62,363 nucleotides of DNA from an uncultured Prevotella sp. (GCA_946548065.1 CAMNPM010000008.1:1-62363); one strand, 5' to 3'. Shown: positions 17,136 through 26,618, numbered from the stretch's first letter. The notes: generated from the sequence alone by a model not told the origin. Program-made: numbers and translations.

Positions 17136-19022
17136 TTATTCAGCAAACTGTCCGAAGTAACGCAGGCAGACATCGCGCCACTGGCGGGCGTTCTGCTCTT
17201 GGTGCTCCATTCGCTCTTCTACCTCACGCCAGCGTTGCTCATCCACGAAGTGGCGCATCTTGGTGCGCCACAGGTTATGATACCCCTCCACCTGAATGAC
17301 ACCCAGATTGTAGTGATACTGCAGCGACTCCCACAGCGAAGCGCCATCTTTCATGCGATAGGTCCAGGGAACGTGGTGGAACCACAGCAGCAGATTCTCC
17401 GGGCAAGTTTCGATATTATCATACAGTTTTGCCATTGCCTCGCGATACTGACCTGTAGCATTAGTACCCTTGCTACTGCGGTCGAAGCCTACACCGTTCT
17501 TGTCGGCCTGATGGTAGTAAACCGGACACCACTCCAAGGGATAATCCGCCTTAAACCCGTCAGGTTCAGGACCGTAGTGCTCGTCGAAGGCGAAAATGTG
17601 GTGCAGTCCCAACGGCATCATATAATTGACACACGCCTCCCGGCTCTCCATCATCACAGCCGTCATGGGTGCCACGAAATCCTGCGCTTTTGTAAAGGTC
17701 AGCTGCAGCCATTCTTTGGCAATGGTCTCTGATGAGAGCGACGGGTTCCAAGCCAGTCGGCCGAAGGCATACCAGTTGGCCTGCGAGAAGTGATGGCCGC
17801 ACCAGTTGCGGTCCAGTCCGATATTAGCCACACCGGCGATACCCTTCAACTGCTGTGCAGGGACCTGCTGGAAGAACTCCTCCCACATGGGAGCGAGGTA
17901 GACCAGGTGGCGCGACTGTCCCAGATATTCCTGAGTGATCTGCAGTTCCACCATGTTGGGGGTCTGTTTAATTTGGTCGAAGACAGCACTGTATGGCTCA
18001 CGCGGCTGGAAGTCGAGCGGTCCGTTCTTGGTCTGCAGGATAACATTCGGTCGGAACTGCCCGTCGAGCGGTTTGAATTCGCTGACGGCCTGCTTCACAC
18101 GGTCCTCGCCCTTATGGTTGGCTCCATAGACGAAGCAGCGCCACATGACGATGCCGCCAAAGGGCTTTAGGGCATCGGCCAGCATGTTGGCACCATCGGC
18201 ATGCGAACGATGATAGTCGCCAGGGCCGGGCTGTCCCTCGCTGTTGGCCTTCACCAGAAAACCGCCAAAGTCGGGTATCAGCTTGTATATCTCCTTCACC
18301 TTGCGTTTCCACCATTTGGCTACTGCCGGGTTCAGCGGGTCGGCAGTCTTGGTATCGCCCAGTGCCATCGGTGTGGCAAAGTTAATGCTGAGGTAGGCCT
18401 TGATGCCATAGGGCCGCAGGATGTCGGCAATCTCTTTCACCTTTTTCAGATAGGGGGCTGTCAGCATCTTAGGCGAGGCATTGACATTGTTGAGCACTGA
18501 TCCGTTGATGCCTATCGAGGCATTGGCGCGGGCGTACTCAGCAATAAGTTGAGAGTTGAGGGCTAAGAGTGGAGAGCTTTTCTCGTCCCAGAAGATGCTC
18601 TCGCCGGCATAGCCACGCTCGATGCTTCCGTCCAGATTGTCCCAGTGGTTCAGCAGTCGTAACATGAAAGCCGGATGGCTCTGGATGTTGGTGGGGACAG
18701 GCAGTCCGCAGCGTGCCTGCTGGCTTAGCAGTGCATAGGCTCCATAGAGAAGTCCAATCTCGCGACGAGCCTTGATAGTGGTTCCGCTGATGCTGAAGCC
18801 ATCGTCGTCGGGCATCGACGCATCGAGCATCAGGGTGGCTTGGTCGGCGTTCAGATAGGTTTCCAACTCTCGACGCGCTATGTCGATAGTTGGCGACTGC
18901 AGGTTGGTGGTTACTTTGGCGCGGTTTTGGGGCTGATAGCGCAGCCATAGCTCATGACCATCCTCAGCCTGCACTGTCAGGCCGAGGGTCATCAGGAATA
19001 GTGATAAAAGTAGTTTTCTCAT
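17136..19022 (-). CDS. GH67 alpha-glucuronidase
   Basis: 628 residues with a signal peptide (MRKLLLSLFLMTLGLTVQA). GH67 enzymes are inverting and remove (4-O-methyl-)glucuronic acid from the non-reducing end of xylo-oligosaccharides. The acid is expected in KANSEGQPGPGDYH (residues ~260-275); the two bases lie in KNGPLDFQPRE and MVELQITQEYLGQ further on. The signal peptide points to a periplasmic role. It lies 49 bp behind a GH3 gene on the same strand, a common pairing for xylan debranching and xylo-oligosaccharide cleavage. A short DNA repeat encodes part of residues ~149-161 (ALNSQLIAEYA). Confidence 0.95.
   Translation of the reverse strand: MRKLLLSLFLMTLGLTVQAEDGHELWLRYQPQNRAKVTTNLQSPTIDIARRELETYLNADQATLMLDASMPDDDGFSISGTTIKARREIGLLYGAYALLSQQARCGLPVPTNIQSHPAFMLRLLNHWDNLDGSIERGYAGESIFWDEKSSPLLALNSQLIAEYARANASIGINGSVLNNVNASPKMLTAPYLKKVKEIADILRPYGIKAYLSINFATPMALGDTKTADPLNPAVAKWWKRKVKEIYKLIPDFGGFLVKANSEGQPGPGDYHRSHADGANMLADALKPFGGIVMWRCFVYGANHKGEDRVKQAVSEFKPLDGQFRPNVILQTKNGPLDFQPREPYSAVFDQIKQTPNMVELQITQEYLGQSRHLVYLAPMWEEFFQQVPAQQLKGIAGVANIGLDRNWCGHHFSQANWYAFGRLAWNPSLSSETIAKEWLQLTFTKAQDFVAPMTAVMMESREACVNYMMPLGLHHIFAFDEHYGPEPDGFKADYPLEWCPVYYHQADKNGVGFDRSSKGTNATGQYREAMAKLYDNIETCPENLLLWFHHVPWTYRMKDGASLWESLQYHYNLGVIQVEGYHNLWRTKMRHFVDEQRWREVEERMEHQEQNARQWRDVCLRYFGQFAE
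18541..18577 (-). repeat. CTCTCAACTC-type short repeat embedded in the GH67 gene
   Basis: On the minus strand the segment reads CTCTCCACTCTTAGCCCTC followed by AACTCTCAACTT. This pyrimidine-rich 7-9-base periodicity stands out from the flanking codons and encodes SPLLALNSQLIAEYA. Confidence 0.35.
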
Positions 19023-19071
19023 GCTCTTATATAAATATTGGTTGACAGATAGTTCTTTACTATCCTTTTTC

Positions 19072-21453
19072 CTATTGTTTCAGCAGGGTCAGCGGCTGCT
19101 GGGGAGCCAGCGCATTGCTTACCTTCTCGGTATACTCCTTCAGCGTTACACCGGCTTTGATAGGCAGGTCGCGGCTCGAGGAACCGATGTGGAAGGTGTA
19201 TTCTCCTGCCTCGGTGAGCCACTGACTGCCAGCTTCGTCGAACGAAGCCAGGTCGCGCACGTCCAGCTGCATCTGCAGAGTCTGGCTCTCGCCGGGCTTC
19301 AGTTCGCGTGTCTTGGCAAAGGCCTTCAACTCCTGGGCTGGTTTCTCGATGATACCCTTGGGAGCCGTGACATACACCTGAGCCACTTCCTTGCCGCTGA
19401 CGCTTCCTGTGTTCCTGACAGTCACACTGACCATCACCTGACGGCCGCTAACCTTCACCACGGGTTTCGAGAATTCGAAGGTGGTATACGACAGTCCGAA
19501 GCCGAACGGATAGGCCACCTCGCGACGGAACGTGTCGAAGTAGCGATAACCCACATAGATGTCTTCCTCGTGGTTCGTATAGTCGTAGTTGGGTACCTGC
19601 CCGCCGTCGCCCCTTATATTATCATAGGTGTATAGGTCGATGGTGCCAGGGTAGTTCTTAGTCGACGGATGGTCGGTGGCTGCGATGGGCCAGGTCATGG
19701 TGAGTTTGGCCGAAGGGTTCACCTTGCCCGTCAGGATGTCGACAATCGAGTTGCCGCCCTCCTCACCAGGCTGCCAGGCACAAAGGATGGCATCAGGATA
19801 CTGGCTCCACGATGCCGTCTCGATGACGGAGCCTGAGTTGATGATCACGATGACGGGTTTGCCGGCAGCGTGGAAGGCATTGCACACGTCGAAGATGAGC
19901 TGTCGTTCCTCGTTGGTCAGGTTAAACTCGGTAGCAATATCACGGTCTACCCCCTCCCCTGCCTGGCGACCGATGGTGATAATGGCCGCATCGGAGGCCT
20001 GCACTTCATTGTTAATGCAGATGGGACTGATGCTGATCTCAGGATATTTCTGCTGTCCAAACTGCTCCTTCTGATACCACTTGGCAGAATCACGCTCTGC
20101 CTGGAACTTCACCTTAGCATAGTCGATGTACTTGCGGTAGATTTCTGTCAGTGTCTTCGAAGAGTTGATGCCGGCATTCTTCAAGCCTTCCACCATGTCG
20201 ACCACATAAGGCGTATGTACGCATCCTGAGCCTGTGCCGCCCGAGAAGAAGTCGTAGGAGTTCTCGCCAAACAGGGCTACGGTCTTAATGGAAGTGCTCT
20301 CTTTGAGAGTGCGACTTTGCAATGACTGCTGAGAGTTCCAAGGCAGCGTACCGTTGTTCTTCAGCAGCACAATACCCTCGGTGGCACTCTGTCGGGTAAT
20401 CCTGGCATGTCCCTCCAGGTCGGGCTTGTTGGTGGCAGGATATTGATGGAAGCTGGGAGTCTTGACAATATACTCCAGCATACGGCGCACATTGCGGTCG
20501 ACATCAGCGATAGACAGCGTACCATTCTTCACCCCGGCAATAATCTCGTCCACCTGGGCAGGCTGTCCGGGCTCCATCAGGTCGTTGCCTGCATGCACCT
20601 CGCTGGTAGTGGTCAGACCCTCGCGTATGCCAATCCAGTCGGTCATCACAATGCCTTTGTAGCCCCAGTCCTCGCGCAGTATCTTGGTCAGCAGGTCGTG
20701 GTTACCCATCGAGTAGGTGCCGTTCACCTTATTATATGATGCCATGAAGGTCCAAGGGTTACTCTCGCGTACGGCAATCTCGAAGCCTTTCAGGTAAAGC
20801 TCGCGCAGGGCACGTTGCGAGACGCGCTCGTCGACGCTGGTGCGGTCGGTCTCCTGCGAGTTGACGGCAAAGTGCTTGGCAGAGACGCCAGCCCCCTGGC
20901 TCTGTACACCATTGATATAAGCAGCTGCTATCTTACCTGTCAGCAGCGGGTCTTCTGAATAGTATTCGAAGTTACGTCCGCAGAGCGGGTTGCGGTGCAG
21001 GTTCATGCCCGGACCCAGAATGACATCGCAGCGATACTCTTTGGTCTCGTTACCGATAGCCTCGCCCACCTTTTTCACCAGTTCCGTGTTCCAGGTCGAT
21101 GCCAGACAGGTGCCAATGGGGAATCCGGTGGCATAGAAGGTCTGGTCGGTACTAGGACGTATTGGGTCGATGCGCACTCCGGCAGGTCCGTCAGTGAGTA
21201 CGGTGGCGGGGATGCCCAGTCGGGCAATCTCAGGAGTCGTACCGGCAGCGCCAGCCACCAGTTTGGCCTCGCCGCCTACTACGGCACCTGCACTAAAGAA
21301 GTTGTTTGCACCGCCAACCAGCAGTTTGGCTTTCTCTTCAAGGGTCATGGCCTTCAATACCTCGTCGATATTGTCGGCTCGCAGTTTGGGTTGCGCTGTC
21401 ATTGTAGCAATTGTTAATAGCAGGGAGGCTCCAGTGATGAATAGTATTCTCAT
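19072..21453 (-). CDS. GH3 family glycoside hydrolase (beta-xylosidase/beta-glucosidase type)
   Basis: 793 residues with a signal peptide (MRILFITGASLLLTIATMTAQ). The N-terminal TIM-barrel holds the substrate-binding KHFAVNSQETDR and the nucleophile aspartate in GIVMTDWIGIREG (about residue 270). The GH3 C-terminal sandwich and a fibronectin-III-like domain (VTVRNTGSVSGKEVAQVYV) follow. Full length for the family. The retaining mechanism is known for the family; specificity cannot be read from sequence, but the GH67 gene directly downstream favours xylo-oligosaccharides. It starts 6 bp after an upstream gene of unknown function, so the three probably form one operon. Confidence 0.93.
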   Translation of the reverse strand: MRILFITGASLLLTIATMTAQPKLRADNIDEVLKAMTLEEKAKLLVGGANNFFSAGAVVGGEAKLVAGAAGTTPEIARLGIPATVLTDGPAGVRIDPIRPSTDQTFYATGFPIGTCLASTWNTELVKKVGEAIGNETKEYRCDVILGPGMNLHRNPLCGRNFEYYSEDPLLTGKIAAAYINGVQSQGAGVSAKHFAVNSQETDRTSVDERVSQRALRELYLKGFEIAVRESNPWTFMASYNKVNGTYSMGNHDLLTKILREDWGYKGIVMTDWIGIREGLTTTSEVHAGNDLMEPGQPAQVDEIIAGVKNGTLSIADVDRNVRRMLEYIVKTPSFHQYPATNKPDLEGHARITRQSATEGIVLLKNNGTLPWNSQQSLQSRTLKESTSIKTVALFGENSYDFFSGGTGSGCVHTPYVVDMVEGLKNAGINSSKTLTEIYRKYIDYAKVKFQAERDSAKWYQKEQFGQQKYPEISISPICINNEVQASDAAIITIGRQAGEGVDRDIATEFNLTNEERQLIFDVCNAFHAAGKPVIVIINSGSVIETASWSQYPDAILCAWQPGEEGGNSIVDILTGKVNPSAKLTMTWPIAATDHPSTKNYPGTIDLYTYDNIRGDGGQVPNYDYTNHEEDIYVGYRYFDTFRREVAYPFGFGLSYTTFEFSKPVVKVSGRQVMVSVTVRNTGSVSGKEVAQVYVTAPKGIIEKPAQELKAFAKTRELKPGESQTLQMQLDVRDLASFDEAGSQWLTEAGEYTFHIGSSSRDLPIKAGVTLKEYTEKVSNALAPQQPLTLLKQ

Positions 21454-21459
21454 ATTATC

Positions 21460-22110
21460 TTAAGCCTTATAGTATTCTTTCAGCTGTTCTGCCAGATCGG
21501 CCAGCTGGCGGGGGTCGCCGTTGCCATAGCGCTGCCAGACGGTTTTGCAAGCCTGCAGTAGCGGACTGCAGTTGGCAGCACGACGCTTCAGGTAAGGGTC
21601 GCAATACTGAAACACATCCAGCACCTCGACCACCAGCGGCGTTGGGATGCACATCAGCTTGGCCAACTGCTGCACTTCGGGAGTCTCTTGGGTCATGGTG
21701 ATAGGAGTCAGCCGGAAATAGAGGTCGAGTATTAGGATAAGCATGATGGGCGACAATCGCTCGTCCTCAGGGAGAGGACGGAAGTCGCGTTCAAAGGTCT
21801 CGTGAACCTCCACGCCCTCGAAGAAGTCGCCACCAGAATTAAAGCCTTTCATACTGCGCAGCAGGCTGACGGCACGACTCAGCCGACGCGGGTTCTGGCT
21901 GTACTCCTGCCAGATGCGCTCTATGCGGGGTGTGCGCAATTGGGCTATCTCGCCCATGCGCCTGTGTAGTTCCATAGGATTGATGTGCAGCTCCAGACTC
22001 AGGTCTACCATGCTGCGACTGTAAACGGGTTTTATACCTACTGGTTTACTCAGATACTGTTGCATCAGCAGCAGCCAATAGTCATCTTGCCATAGTTGTT
22101 TCTTAGCCAT
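21460..22110 (-). CDS. Uncharacterised, probably cytosolic helical protein
   Basis: 216 residues from the ATG at 22110 (MAKKQLWQDDYWLLLMQQYL); an ATG 30 bases upstream would place the start inside the promoter region. No signal peptide or membrane segment. The sequence is helix-rich with many Leu, Arg and Gln. It contains a possible helix-turn-helix-like stretch (VDLSLELHINPMELHRRMGE) and a central IMLILILDLYFRL segment. I do not recognise the family. It is the first gene of the GH3-GH67 operon, 6 bp ahead of GH3, and its start region shares a symmetric divergent promoter with the phosphatase gene at 22188. A regulatory role is possible but unsupported. Confidence 0.75.
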   Translation of the reverse strand: MAKKQLWQDDYWLLLMQQYLSKPVGIKPVYSRSMVDLSLELHINPMELHRRMGEIAQLRTPRIERIWQEYSQNPRRLSRAVSLLRSMKGFNSGGDFFEGVEVHETFERDFRPLPEDERLSPIMLILILDLYFRLTPITMTQETPEVQQLAKLMCIPTPLVVEVLDVFQYCDPYLKRRAANCSPLLQACKTVWQRYGNGDPRQLADLAEQLKEYYKA

Positions 22111-22133
22111 TGATGTAGATTTTTGTATTTTCG

Positions 22134-22165
22134 TTTGCAAATATAAGAATAATTTTTTATATTTG
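22134..22165. promoter_or_regulatory. Divergent promoters arranged as an inverted repeat
   Basis: Plus strand: TTTG at 22134-22137, 20 bases, then TATATTTG at 22158-22165, leading to the ATG at 22188. Minus strand: a mirror TATATTTG at 22145-22138, leading to the ATG at 22110. TGCAAATATAA and TTATATTTGCA form an exact inverted repeat, so a single regulator or polymerase competition could couple both directions. Confidence 0.65.
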
Positions 22166-22187
22166 CACTCAAAATCTAAAGAAAGTT

Positions 22188-23495
22188 ATGCGGAAAATAC
22201 TGATTATGGCGACCTTGGTGGTCTTTGTCTTCAGTCTTCAAGCTCAGACGATACGCGACGAGATACAAGATAACCTCCGTTGTTCGGCCAGTAACTATAT
22301 GGCTTATCCAAATCCGGTGCAACATAAGCTGACACCGGCTCCTAAGGGAAAGAAGCCTTTTTACATCAGCCACTATGGCAGGCATGGCTCGCGCTATCAC
22401 AATAGGGCCAGGACGTATGACATTCCTTATCAGATGCTGGCCAAAGCCGACAGCTTGGGCAAGCTGACTCCGCTTGGCCGCAGTGTGCTGGCCCGTCTGG
22501 CTGTAATCCGCCAGGATGCCTATCAGCATTGGGGTGAACTGACGGCACTGGGGGCCTCGCAGCATCGCGACATCATGCGCCGCATGGTGGAGCGCTTTCC
22601 GGAAATCTTCGAGGGCAAGGTAGAAGTGGATGCCCGCAGTACTACGGTGCCGCGCTGCATCCTCTCGATGGAAAACGCTATGTTGCAGTTGGCCAAGATG
22701 GTTCCTCAGGCCAACATTCATCATAATGCCACCCAGCGCGACATGTACTATCTGAACCAGCAGGACCGCTATCTCTTCTCCCTAAAGATGGACTCTGCAA
22801 CACAGGTTGCCTATAACGCCTTTGCCCAGCACCACGAGCACAACAAACGGCTGATTAACTCGCTGTTCAACGACACAGCCTATAGTAATAAGATAGATGG
22901 AGGAGAACTCAACTACTTCCTCTTCAAGATAGCCAGCAATATCCAGAGCACAGAAATCAGCAAGAGCATCACACTCTACGATCTTTTTACCGACGACGAG
23001 GTGTACGCCAACTGGCGTAAGGAGAATGCATGGTGGTATGTGGCTTTCGGAGGCTGTACCATCAATGGCGGTTTGCAACCCTATACCCAGCGCAACCTGC
23101 TGCGCCGCATCATCCAGCAGGCCGACAGCTGTCTGCGTCTGGAGCATCCGGGCGTTCAGCTGCGCTACGGACACGACACCGTAGTACTGCCGCTGGTCTG
23201 CCTGCTTGACATCAACGGCTATGGTTTGGCCACAGACAACCTGGAGTCGCTCGACCGCAGGAGATGGGCTAACTACAAGATATCCCCCATGGCAGCCAAT
23301 CTGCAGCTGGTGTTCTATCGCGAGGGGCCTGATGACCAAGACGTGCTCCTGAAGGTGCTACTCAATGAGAACGAGGCCACCCTGCCGCTCAAGAGCGCCG
23401 AGGGATGCTACTATCATTGGAGCGACTTCCGCGACTACTATCTTGCTAAACTTGACGCATTCGACAAACAGGAAATAGGCAAACAGAAGAAATGA
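22188..23495 (+). CDS. Histidine acid phosphatase family protein (MINPP/phytase-like), copy 1
   Basis: 435 residues with a signal peptide (MRKILIMATLVVFVFSLQAQ). The phosphate-binding RHGSR lies in FYISHYGRHGSRYH (about residue 65), with the nucleophilic histidine. The second motif is RYGHDTVVLPLVCL (about residue 325), giving an HD proton-donor pair. The family includes bacterial inositol polyphosphate phosphatases such as the Bacteroides MINPP. Probably periplasmic, releasing phosphate from phytate or other phosphoesters. Its stop overlaps the start of a paralogue by four bases (ATGA), so translation is coupled. Confidence 0.9.
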   Translation: MRKILIMATLVVFVFSLQAQTIRDEIQDNLRCSASNYMAYPNPVQHKLTPAPKGKKPFYISHYGRHGSRYHNRARTYDIPYQMLAKADSLGKLTPLGRSVLARLAVIRQDAYQHWGELTALGASQHRDIMRRMVERFPEIFEGKVEVDARSTTVPRCILSMENAMLQLAKMVPQANIHHNATQRDMYYLNQQDRYLFSLKMDSATQVAYNAFAQHHEHNKRLINSLFNDTAYSNKIDGGELNYFLFKIASNIQSTEISKSITLYDLFTDDEVYANWRKENAWWYVAFGGCTINGGLQPYTQRNLLRRIIQQADSCLRLEHPGVQLRYGHDTVVLPLVCLLDINGYGLATDNLESLDRRRWANYKISPMAANLQLVFYREGPDDQDVLLKVLLNENEATLPLKSAEGCYYHWSDFRDYYLAKLDAFDKQEIGKQKK

Positions 23496-24841
23496 CGACA
23501 CACACACTAACACGATATAGCGGAACAAGGGTTCAATGGCTGGTTTTGCTCCTGCTGCTGGTTCCCTGCGTCATACAGGCCCAGAGTGCTTTCGATGTCA
23601 TCAGTCGCAATCGCAACCTCTCTGCTACCAACTACTGTATCTACCCTGACAGCGCGGATATGACACAAACACCTGCGCCAGCAGGCAAGAAGCCGTTCTA
23701 CATCTCACACTACGGCCGACATGGATCGCGCTATATCGCGCGACGCAAAGGCTATGATATACCCCTGAGAACACTGTCTAAGGCTGACAGTCTGGGTAAG
23801 CTGACGGAAACGGGCCGGCTGATGCTGCAGGAACTGCGCGAGATACTCAACGACTCCGAAGGGCGCTGGGGCGACCTGACCGGTCGTGGCAAGCGTCAGC
23901 AACGCGGCATAGCCCGTCGCATGATGGAGCGTTACCCCGAGGTATTCCAAGGCACAGCCCATGTCGATGCCAAGAGCACCACCGCCAATCGCTGCATTCT
24001 CTCGATGGGAGCCGCCTGTCAGCAACTGACAGCACTCAATCCCCAGCTGCAGATCTCGATGAAAGCCTCGCAGAGTGATATGTGGTATATGAACTATCAG
24101 GATAAATATCTGCACAGCCTGACCCGCGACTCTGTTGCTATGGCAACATATAAGCAGTTCAGTCACCCCCGAATGCGTAATCCCCGACTGATGCACCTCA
24201 TCTTCAACGACTCGCTCTATCTGCAGCAGGAGGTAGACAATGAATGGCTCAGCTACTACCTGATGAAGACGGCCCTCATCCAGCAGAACACCCGTATGGG
24301 CGACAAAAGTCAGATGATAGACTATTTCACTTATGAGGACATCCACCTGTTCTGGCAGCGTGAGAATGCCTATTGGTATCTTTCCCACGGACCCTCACCC
24401 CTTCTTGGAGGCAAGATGCCATACTCCCAGCGCCACCTGTTGCGCAAAATGATAGAAGAGGCCGACAGTTGCATTCTCCATAAGCACCCTGGTGTTCAGC
24501 TGCGTTTCGGACACGAGACGGTAGTACTGCCCCTGACCTGCCTGATGGGCATCAATGGCTTCGACCAGCAGGTGACCGACCTAGAACAGCTGGAAGGCAG
24601 CGGATGGTGGGCATGTCTGGTGGTGCCTATGGCCTCCAACATCCAATGGGTGTTCTATCGCTCCGGCCCAGCCGACAAAGACATCCTAGTGAAGGTGCTG
24701 CTCAACGAGCAAGAGGCGCGACTGCCCCTGCCTGGAGACTTGGCCCCGTACTACCGCTGGAGCGACTTCCGCAGATATTACCTCAAGAAGATTGCTGACT
24801 ACGAAACGCAACAGCATACATCCGCATCTGCTTTACCATAG
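23492..24841 (+). CDS. Histidine acid phosphatase family protein (MINPP/phytase-like), copy 2
   Basis: 449 residues, paralogous to the gene it overlaps by ATGA. The signal segment is VQWLVLLLLLVPCVIQAQ. The RHGSR motif is kept in FYISHYGRHGSRYI. The second motif reads RFGHETVVLPLTCLM, so the pair is HE rather than HD, closer to the HAE type of MINPPs. This may shift substrate range or positional preference relative to copy 1. The 3' end overlaps the oppositely oriented SufE-family gene by 59 bases. Confidence 0.9.
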   Translation: MTTHTLTRYSGTRVQWLVLLLLLVPCVIQAQSAFDVISRNRNLSATNYCIYPDSADMTQTPAPAGKKPFYISHYGRHGSRYIARRKGYDIPLRTLSKADSLGKLTETGRLMLQELREILNDSEGRWGDLTGRGKRQQRGIARRMMERYPEVFQGTAHVDAKSTTANRCILSMGAACQQLTALNPQLQISMKASQSDMWYMNYQDKYLHSLTRDSVAMATYKQFSHPRMRNPRLMHLIFNDSLYLQQEVDNEWLSYYLMKTALIQQNTRMGDKSQMIDYFTYEDIHLFWQRENAYWYLSHGPSPLLGGKMPYSQRHLLRKMIEEADSCILHKHPGVQLRFGHETVVLPLTCLMGINGFDQQVTDLEQLEGSGWWACLVVPMASNIQWVFYRSGPADKDILVKVLLNEQEARLPLPGDLAPYYRWSDFRRYYLKKIADYETQQHTSASALP

Positions 24842-25208
24842 CCAGCAGCCCGTTCGAACGGGTCGGCGAGAGATGTTCCTTCAGACCTATCGCATTGATA
24901 AAGTACAGGTCGGCATCCAGAATATCCTGGGGCGTGTGACCTGAGAGCACACGAATCAGCAAGGCCACAATCCCTTTTACTATCAAGGCATCGCTCTCAG
25001 CCTTGAAGTCAATAATCCCATCCTTATAGTCTGCCTGCAGCCACACGCGGCTTTGGCAACCGTCTATCAGGTTGCTCTCTATCTTATACTGTTCCTCCAA
25101 AGGCTCTTGTTCATTGCCCAAGTCAATGAGCAGCTGATACCTGTCCATCCAGTCATCCAGGCCGCTGAACTCCTCAATAATCTCGTCTTGCGTCTCGTTA
25201 ATCGTCAT
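24783..25208 (-). CDS. SufE-family Fe-S cluster assembly protein
   Basis: 141 residues, the normal SufE length. Cys51 in NLIDGCQSRVWL is the family's sulfur-accepting residue, which takes persulfide from a SufS-type cysteine desulfurase. Other family segments are WMDRYQLLIDLGN, KIESNLIDG and FINAIGLKEHLSPTRSNGL. Cytosolic. It lies alone here, 24 bp downstream of the U32 gene on the same strand, without sufS or sufBCD. The last 59 bases overlap the end of the convergent phosphatase gene. Confidence 0.95.
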   Translation of the reverse strand: MTINETQDEIIEEFSGLDDWMDRYQLLIDLGNEQEPLEEQYKIESNLIDGCQSRVWLQADYKDGIIDFKAESDALIVKGIVALLIRVLSGHTPQDILDADLYFINAIGLKEHLSPTRSNGLLAMVKQMRMYAVAFRSQQSS

Positions 25209-25232
25209 TTTCTAACTCTTAGTTCTTTACTT

Positions 25233-26477
25233 TCAGTTCTTTACTATTTTAAATAGCTTGTCGCTGGGCCGCACTTTCTCTGGCACTTTAATACTCACGC
25301 GAGTGCCTTGTTGTGCGGTCTCCACTGCTTGCACATCGTCGTGAATCTCGTCTACGGTGACATATAGTGCCCCAGTAGTAGGTCCGGTAATCAGCATCTT
25401 GTCGCCCACCGAGAAAGTGGCGGCCTCAACGGTAAACTCCGCCACGCCCAGACGCGAGAAGTACTTCACGCCTTTACCGACATACTGCTTGCGCTCCGTG
25501 GCGACAGAGCCGTAGCTGCTGTTCCACTCGCCAAGGGTCTGCCCTTGGTAATAGCCGTCCCAGAAGCCACGGTTGAAGACGGCGGCCAGCCGACGGTCCC
25601 ACTGATCTTTCTTCTCTTCGGTGAACGTGCCGTCAATCACGCTCTGGATTGCCTCACGGTAGCATTGAACCACGGTCAGCACATACTCTGGCCCACGCGC
25701 ACGACCTTCTATCTTAAACACCCTGACTCCGCTCTGCATCATGCGGTCGATAAAACGGATGGTCTTCAGGTCCTTGGGCGACATAATGTACTTGTTGTCT
25801 ATCTCCAGTTCCGTGCCTGTCTCTCGGTCGGTTACCAAATATGACCTGCGGCAGATTTGCATGCAGGCCCCTCGGTTGGCAGAGCGTCCGGTATTGTCCA
25901 GACTCATATAGCACTTGCCGCTGATAGCCATACACAAGGCTCCGTGACAGAACATCTCTATCCGCACCAGATTGCCAGACGGACCAGTCACATGCTGCTC
26001 CACTATCTGGCGATGAATCTCAGCCACCTGCTCCATCCGCAGTTCACGCGCCAGCACCACCACATCGGCAAACTGGGCATAAAACTTCAGGGCTTCGATG
26101 TTCGAGATGTTCAGCTGGGTAGACAGATGCACCTCGACACCCACCTGCCGGCAATATTGCATCACCGCCACATCAGAGGCGATGACGGCTGTGATGCCAG
26201 CCTCGCGGGCGGTATCTACTATCTGGTGCATCAGGGGAATGTCCTCGCCATAGATAATGGTATTCACCGTCAGGTACGACTTCACCCCAGCATCACGACA
26301 CTGTGCCGCAATGTCGCGCAGGTCGTCCAGCGTAAAGTGGTTGGCAGAGTGAGAGCGCATGTTCAGCTGCTCCACTCCGAAGTAGACGCTCCCCGCCCCG
26401 GCCTTCAGTGCCGCAGCCAGTGAGTCGCGGCTGCCTACAGGAGCCATAATCTCATAATCTGTTATCTGCTCGTTCAT
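25233..26477 (-). CDS. U32 peptidase-family protein, likely tRNA hydroxylation type (TrhP/YegQ-like)
   Basis: 414 residues from the ATG at 26477, which gives MNEQITDYEIMAPVGSRDSL; an upstream in-frame ATG adds a non-conserved leader. The U32 signature is present as EMFCHGALCMAISGKCYMS then NRGACMQICR, whose four cysteines in related proteins hold an iron-sulfur cluster. Despite the family name, characterised members of this architecture modify RNA (TrhP in tRNA uridine hydroxylation, RlhA in 23S rRNA) or act in ubiquinone synthesis (UbiU/UbiV). With no ubiquinone genes here, an RNA role is preferred. The C-terminal beta domain (VGDKMLITGPTTGALYVTVD) supports the YegQ type. Confidence 0.88.
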   Translation of the reverse strand: MNEQITDYEIMAPVGSRDSLAAALKAGAGSVYFGVEQLNMRSHSANHFTLDDLRDIAAQCRDAGVKSYLTVNTIIYGEDIPLMHQIVDTAREAGITAVIASDVAVMQYCRQVGVEVHLSTQLNISNIEALKFYAQFADVVVLARELRMEQVAEIHRQIVEQHVTGPSGNLVRIEMFCHGALCMAISGKCYMSLDNTGRSANRGACMQICRRSYLVTDRETGTELEIDNKYIMSPKDLKTIRFIDRMMQSGVRVFKIEGRARGPEYVLTVVQCYREAIQSVIDGTFTEEKKDQWDRRLAAVFNRGFWDGYYQGQTLGEWNSSYGSVATERKQYVGKGVKYFSRLGVAEFTVEAATFSVGDKMLITGPTTGALYVTVDEIHDDVQAVETAQQGTRVSIKVPEKVRPSDKLFKIVKN

Positions 26478-26555
26478 TTCGGGCAGCAAAGGTACGAAGA
26501 AAAAACGGACTGACCAAGCGGCAGACCGCATAAGTGTGATTTTCCTTGATAATCT

Positions 26556-26587
26556 TTTGGTCAGTTGCGTAAAAGTTTGTATTTTTG
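26556..26587 (+). promoter_or_regulatory. Promoter of the polysaccharide utilisation enzyme operon
   Basis: TTTG at 26556-26559 and TATTTTTG at 26580-26587, 20 bases apart. The leader to the ATG at 26619 is about 25 bases. Confidence 0.75.
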
Positions 26588-26618
26588 CAGCACTAATAAC
26601 GAATAAAACAATAGAGCC

